In this document: positions 12,814 to 16,292 of the stretch, piece after piece
How the letters are laid out: each line of letters opens with the position of its first letter
Position numbering within the stretch: position 1 is the stretch's first letter
From: Methanosarcinales archaeon
Lineage (GTDB): Archaea; Halobacteriota; Methanosarcinia; Methanosarcinales; Methanogasteraceae
Assembly (NCBI GenBank): GCA_030672345.1
Contig: DAOVGO010000119.1
Coordinates: 1 to 16,292, forward strand
Length of the DNA: 16,292 bases
Reading direction: 5' to 3'
Program-made: the position numbers and the translations under genes
The notes under the pieces: model-generated
What the model was told of the DNA's origin: nothing
The model's database searches: none
What the model saw: the letters and a program-made list of their open reading frames with translations, nothing else

Positions 12814-13626
12814 TCACAGTTTTAGCTCTCTGATGATGTGCGGAAGCTCGGACATGTCATCAATGATCATATCTGCACTCTCACGTAGTTTCCTGGATTT
12901 ATCGCGGTGCTGCTGCACCGTCAGCACCCCGACATCGGCGGCTGTGATCGCACGGAGATCGTTGATCTCATCTCCGACCATAACCACGTATTCATGAGTG
13001 TTTTTCAGATTCCTTACCAGACATTCCTTCACAGCCGGAGTTGCAACAGGAACCACGTTTTTTTGTGGAATACCCAGATATCGGGCAAGCGTTGACAGAT
13101 TTCTCATGCTATCCCCTGACGCGATATAGAGATCGGCGCACTCCGTGAGCTGTGATACCGTCTCTTCCGCACCGGAAAACAGTTTTCCGGCGGTGCAGAT
13201 CACATAGGGAATCGTTCCAGTGGGAACATCGATGATAAACCCGGCTCCGCTGTAAAAAACGTTCTTACACTTTTTCTTGACCGCTGATACTACATCCATA
13301 AGATCAGAGACACAGACACAGACATCACTGGAATCGTTGTCCAGCATAACCTGCCTGACCTCATCAGCCGTGATGCTCTCGCTTGCGCAGCCGATGTTCA
13401 TATCGATACCGTTCTCTATAATAACGCGCTGAAGACGCTGGTCCGGCGGACAGCCAAGGAGCGCGTCCGGTGGTATGTCGATGGCAACGAGCGCCTGGGA
13501 CTCACGGACGAGTCTGAGAGATGATATGTTGTGAAGCTCTTCCCCGGTTCTGGTGTCCTTTGCCACCCGGTACATCCGCATCAGCGTGCCGGATGAGTCG
13601 AAAACGATTGCACGGCGGTGGGTCAT
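12814..13626 (-). CDS. HAD-superfamily phosphatase (P-type-ATPase-like soluble hydrolase)
   Basis: 270-residue soluble phosphohydrolase. Motif I is FDSSGTL (nucleophile D10), motif II ASGDS (169-173), the lysine is K200 in AVKECL, and motif III is VGDEINDLRAI (217-227). Motif I has Ser at the +2 position where most HAD phosphatases carry the general-acid Asp; P-type ATPases (DKTGT) and phosphonatase-like enzymes also lack it. The cap between motif I and II spans about 20-165 (VAKDTRTGEELHNIS, then VDVPTGTIPYVI-like strands). The C-terminal part resembles the P domain of cation ATPases without any membrane part. The ATG at 13626 has no Shine-Dalgarno; ATTAATA about 30 nt upstream would make the mRNA leaderless. 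Substrate unknown. Confidence 0.82.
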   Translation of the reverse strand: MTHRRAIVFDSSGTLMRMYRVAKDTRTGEELHNISSLRLVRESQALVAIDIPPDALLGCPPDQRLQRVIIENGIDMNIGCASESITADEVRQVMLDNDSSDVCVCVSDLMDVVSAVKKKCKNVFYSGAGFIIDVPTGTIPYVICTAGKLFSGAEETVSQLTECADLYIASGDSMRNLSTLARYLGIPQKNVVPVATPAVKECLVRNLKNTHEYVVMVGDEINDLRAITAADVGVLTVQQHRDKSRKLRESADMIIDDMSELPHIIRELKL

Positions 13627-13771
13627 CTGTACTGATGGGTGATGCCACAGGTATTAATGATTTTCACGTGGGTGGGGCTTGTGTCGATTTCCCGAAATAC
13701 TTTCGAGAGTTTTTATTATTTTCTGGGTACTCCAAAAACACCCGCAATCTCGTGTAAATCAGTGTCGAAGG

Positions 13772-13800
13772 CTGCGCCGCATGCTTGCGCAGACAAGCAT
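13772..13800. promoter_or_regulatory. Overlapping inverted repeats upstream of the dnaK promoter
   Basis: CTGCGC (13772-13777) pairs with GCGCAG (13787-13792), and ATGCTTG (13781-13787) with CAAGCAT (13794-13800). The two stems overlap and exclude one another if formed in RNA. They lie about 30-60 bp upstream of the dnaK TATA-like box, so as DNA they are candidate regulator sites. No CIRCE element is present. Confidence 0.4.
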
Positions 13801-13827
13801 TTTGTAACCCTGCTATTACCTCTACAA

Positions 13828-13838
13828 AAAAACTTAAT
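13828..13838 (+). promoter_or_regulatory. Probable dnaK TATA region
   Basis: AAAAACTTAAT in an A-rich context 40-50 nt upstream of the ATG at 13878. A start about 25 nt downstream leaves a short leader holding AAGAGGT. Confidence 0.45.
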
Positions 13839-13877
13839 ACCACAACACCAGAATCAATGAGCAAGAGGTACAACAAC

Positions 13878-15722
13878 ATGGGAAAAATACTTGGAATCGA
13901 TCTTGGAACTACCAACTCGTGCATGGCAGTGATGGAAGCCGGCGAGCCGACCATCATACCGAACGCCGAGGGCGGAAGAACCACCCCGTCAGTGGTGGGC
14001 TTCTCAAAGACCGGGGAACGACTGGTAGGGCAGATCGCAAAGAGACAGGCGATCTTGAACCCGGAACGGACGGTTTCCTCGATTAAGCGGCATATCGGCG
14101 AGAAGGATTACACGATAAACATCGATGGCAAGAATTACACGCCTCAGGAGCTCTCTGCCATGATCCTGCAGAAGATGAAGAACGATGCTGAGGCATATCT
14201 CGGGGGGACGCTCGCCGACGCCGTGATCACCGTGCCTGCATACTTTGATGACTCGCAGCGGCAGGCGACAAAGGACGCAGGCACGGTTGCAGGGTTTAAT
14301 GTGAAACGGATCATCAACGAGCCCACCGCCGCGGCGTTTGCTTATGGGATTGACAAGAGTGAAGGCGAACAGACCGTGATGGTGTACGATCTCGGCGGAG
14401 GCACGTTCGATGTCTCGATTCTGGAGCTGGATCCAACTGTTGGAACGTTTGAGGTTAAATCGACCTCTGGAGATACTCATCTCGGTGGGGACGACTTTGA
14501 TCATCTGATTGTGGCGCATATCGTATCCGAATTCAAGAAACAGGAAGGCATCGACCTCTCCAAAGACAAATCGGTGATGCAGCGGCTCACCGATGCCGCC
14601 GAGAAGGCAAAGATTGAGTTGTCAGGCGTGGTTACCACGAGCATCAGCCTGCCGTTCATCACAGTGGGACCTGACGGGCAGCCAAAACACCTTGATATAA
14701 CTCTGAGTCGCGCAAAGCTGGAAGAACTGACCGCCGAGCTGATAGACCGGACGATAGGTCCGATGGAGGATGCGATCAAGAGCGCGGGGATGACCAGAGA
14801 CGATATAGACCGTGTGCTGCTCGTCGGCGGCGCAACAAGGATGCCATCGGTCATTGCTGCGGTCGAACGGGTCACAGGAAAGAAGCCGTACAAGAACATT
14901 AATCCGGATGAGGCGGTCGCAATGGGTGCAGCCATCCAGGGTGGAGTGCTTTCGGGCGAGGTCAAGGATGTGCTGCTGCTGGATGTGACGCCGCTGACGC
15001 TCGGCATCGAGACGCTCGGCGGGGTTGCGACACCGCTCATCGAACGAAACACGACGATACCGACGAAGAGGAGCCAGACATTCTCCACAGCATCTGATAG
15101 TCAGCCATCTGTCGAAATCCATATCCTGCAGGGTGAACGTGGTATTGCATCCGCAAACAAGACGCTTGGCAAATTCATGCTCGACGGCATCCCGCCTGCT
15201 CCAAGAGGCATCCCGCAGATCGAGGTAACATTCGATATCGACGCAAACGGCATCTTAAACGTGAATGCAAAGGATCTCGGCACAGGAAAGGAGCAGTCCA
15301 CCACAATCAAGAAGCCTGGCGGGCTGTCCGACGAGGAGATCAAGAAGATGGTCCGGGATGCAGAGGAACATGCGGACGAAGATAGGAAGCGGAAGGAAGC
15401 CGTAGAGGCGAAGAATACAGCTGAAGCAATGGTTACCTCCGCAGAGAAAACTCTCGAGGAGGCGGGCGATCTTGTCACGCCTGATCAGCGAGAAACAGTC
15501 GAGAAAGGCATAGAGGAACTGAAAAAAGCGATCGAGGGCGAGGATACTGAAGAGATCAAGAGAAAGACCGAGGAACTGACAGAAGCAGTCTACCCGATCG
15601 CAGCTGCCATGTACCAGAAAGGTGCGGAAGCACACGCAGCAGAAGAAGGCGGCGAGGCAGGAGAAGTCGGCGGCGAAGACGTGGTCGATGCGGATTATGA
15701 GACGGTGGGCGATGATAAATGA
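13878..15722 (+). CDS. dnaK: Molecular chaperone DnaK (Hsp70)
   Basis: 614-residue ATP-dependent chaperone. ATPase domain 1 to about 360: GIDLGTTNSC (6-15), VPAYFDDSQRQATKDAG (119-135), INEPTAAAFAYG (146-157), VYDLGGGTFDVSIL (169-182) and VLLVGGATRMP (313-323). Interdomain linker DVLLLDVTPLTLGIE (364-378). Substrate-binding domain about 380-480, with GERGIASANKTLGKF; helical lid about 485-585; acidic tail ending VVDADYE. The region between KRHIGEKDY and KNYTPQEL is short, lacking the roughly 24-residue insert of proteobacterial DnaK, as in Gram-positive-type and other archaeal DnaK proteins, which fits acquisition from bacteria. The ATG at 13878 has AAGAGGT 9-10 nt upstream; earlier in-frame ATGs (13857 and before) lack that. 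grpE and dnaJ are not adjacent. Confidence 0.97.
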   Translation: MGKILGIDLGTTNSCMAVMEAGEPTIIPNAEGGRTTPSVVGFSKTGERLVGQIAKRQAILNPERTVSSIKRHIGEKDYTINIDGKNYTPQELSAMILQKMKNDAEAYLGGTLADAVITVPAYFDDSQRQATKDAGTVAGFNVKRIINEPTAAAFAYGIDKSEGEQTVMVYDLGGGTFDVSILELDPTVGTFEVKSTSGDTHLGGDDFDHLIVAHIVSEFKKQEGIDLSKDKSVMQRLTDAAEKAKIELSGVVTTSISLPFITVGPDGQPKHLDITLSRAKLEELTAELIDRTIGPMEDAIKSAGMTRDDIDRVLLVGGATRMPSVIAAVERVTGKKPYKNINPDEAVAMGAAIQGGVLSGEVKDVLLLDVTPLTLGIETLGGVATPLIERNTTIPTKRSQTFSTASDSQPSVEIHILQGERGIASANKTLGKFMLDGIPPAPRGIPQIEVTFDIDANGILNVNAKDLGTGKEQSTTIKKPGGLSDEEIKKMVRDAEEHADEDRKRKEAVEAKNTAEAMVTSAEKTLEEAGDLVTPDQRETVEKGIEELKKAIEGEDTEEIKRKTEELTEAVYPIAAAMYQKGAEAHAAEEGGEAGEVGGEDVVDADYETVGDDK

Positions 15723-15792
15723 GGTCCCGGGTAAACCGGGTCCCCAACACCTCTAACACTGACCCACCTGGCAGCCACAATTTCAGGTTAGC

Positions 15793-16292
15793 ATGAAATC
15801 CCTTCGAAACATCAGTTTCTCTTCCATGTTGGTCACCGAAGACCCATTCAGCTGGGCTTACATGCTCGAAGAGATCGGTTTTGGCGGCTGGGAGATCGTG
15901 CAGGAAGGAAAACAGGCTCTGGATGACTCAAACATCCGGAAGATGCGGGAGGTCTGCGAGACTACAGATCTTACGATAACGATCCACCTCCCGTTTTCGG
16001 ACCTGAACCTCGGGAGCCTGAACCAGCCGATCTGGGAGGAGGTCGTGCGGCAGCAGGCAGCGTGCATATCGATTGCTTCAGAGTTTGCAGACCTGATGGT
16101 CGTGCATCCTGGCTATCTCTCGCCGCTTGGGATGCAGATGCCTGATCTTGCATGGCATCAGAACATCCTCGGGCTGCAGCAACTCTGCGACTTCGCAGAC
16201 AATCTCGGGGTCAGAATCGCGGTTGAAAATATGCCGCGGATGGAGTTTATCTTCGGAAAAGAGCCGGCTGAGATGGCTGGCATGATCGAACT
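15793..16292 (+). CDS. Sugar phosphate isomerase/endonuclease IV-like TIM-barrel protein (partial, C-terminus beyond window)
   Basis: 166 codons visible. The start is ATG at 15793 with AGGTTA 4-5 nt upstream. The fold is the AP endonuclease 2/xylose isomerase-like TIM barrel: FSSMLVTEDPFSWAYMLEEI and GFGGWEIVQEG (first strands), ITIHLPFSDLNLGS with H65, LMVVHPGYLSPLG with H105, and RIAVENMP with E145. Those three residues fall near the spacing of the zinc ligands of endonuclease IV (H69, H109, E145 in the E. coli enzyme), so metal binding is likely. Archaeal paralogues include sugar isomerases and uncharacterised enzymes, so DNA repair is not assured. It begins 70 bp after dnaK; a weak CCCGG/CCGGG hairpin (15726-15740) lies between. 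Confidence 0.85.
   Translation, partial: MKSLRNISFSSMLVTEDPFSWAYMLEEIGFGGWEIVQEGKQALDDSNIRKMREVCETTDLTITIHLPFSDLNLGSLNQPIWEEVVRQQAACISIASEFADLMVVHPGYLSPLGMQMPDLAWHQNILGLQQLCDFADNLGVRIAVENMPRMEFIFGKEPAEMAGMIE

Noticed and set aside
12283..12825. 180-codon plus-strand frame across purC
   Set aside because: Antisense shadow of purC, whose motifs are continuous on the minus strand.
13741..13878. CIRCE (HrcA) operator before dnaK
   Set aside because: The TTAGCACTC-N9-GAGTGCTAA pattern is not present; the inverted repeats seen differ in sequence and spacing.
14501..15088. 195-codon minus-strand frame inside dnaK
   Set aside because: Mirror frame of a well-conserved Hsp70 gene; Ser-rich and without family similarity.

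Overview
The window reads as archaeal, from a euryarchaeote of the methanogen/anaerobic alkane- or methane-oxidiser kind. Support: BRE/TATA-type promoters and leaderless starts, tRNA genes without an encoded CCA, archaeal housekeeping families (DtdA-type D-aminoacyl-tRNA deacylase, DacZ-type diadenylate cyclase, short archaeal Tsr3, Agl23-like membrane glycosyltransferase) and a PGF-CTERM surface-anchor signal. I cannot name the genus from sequence alone.

Region 1 (1-5857) is a cell-surface module, almost all on the minus strand. Read in the direction of transcription it holds: (i) a PGF-CTERM-anchored protein with one cohesin domain (4839-5444); (ii) a secreted protein with an N-terminal dockerin and three cohesins (3182-4606); (iii) a complete ABC-type substrate-binding protein whose mature N-terminus is a dockerin-like double repeat (1769-3013); (iv) a second, partial protein of the same design running off the left edge (1-599). 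Neither binding protein has a lipobox cysteine in its signal peptide, and the complete one has no C-terminal membrane anchor, so docking on the cohesins is the obvious way to keep them at the surface. I propose an anchor - adaptor - dockerin-tagged solute-receptor assembly; this is the most interesting item in the window. Debris of a group II intron-type reverse transcriptase lies between the two binding-protein genes (about 860-1500). A small membrane protein (5543-5857) is transcribed divergently from the anchor gene.

Region 2 (5858-8258) holds an Agl23-like GT-C glycosyltransferase (6311-7771) bordered by gene relics: the C-terminal end of an ornithine cyclodeaminase-family gene (5863-6045), a 37-codon orphan C-terminus overlapping the glycosyltransferase start (7768-7881), and the C-terminal half of a VapC/PIN toxin (7882-8091).

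Region 3 (8259-9798) contains dtdA, a convergent tRNA-Leu(UAA), about 500 bp without a convincing gene, and tRNA-Thr(GGU).

Region 4 (9821-13626, all minus) is a housekeeping run: a HAD-family phosphatase, leaderless purC, tsr3 overlapping purC by one base, dacZ with its own promoter, and a calcineurin-like phosphoesterase separated from dacZ by two perfect palindromes. Region 5 (13878 to the end, plus) has dnaK without grpE or dnaJ next to it, followed by the start of an AP-endonuclease/xylose-isomerase-like TIM-barrel gene that runs off the right edge.
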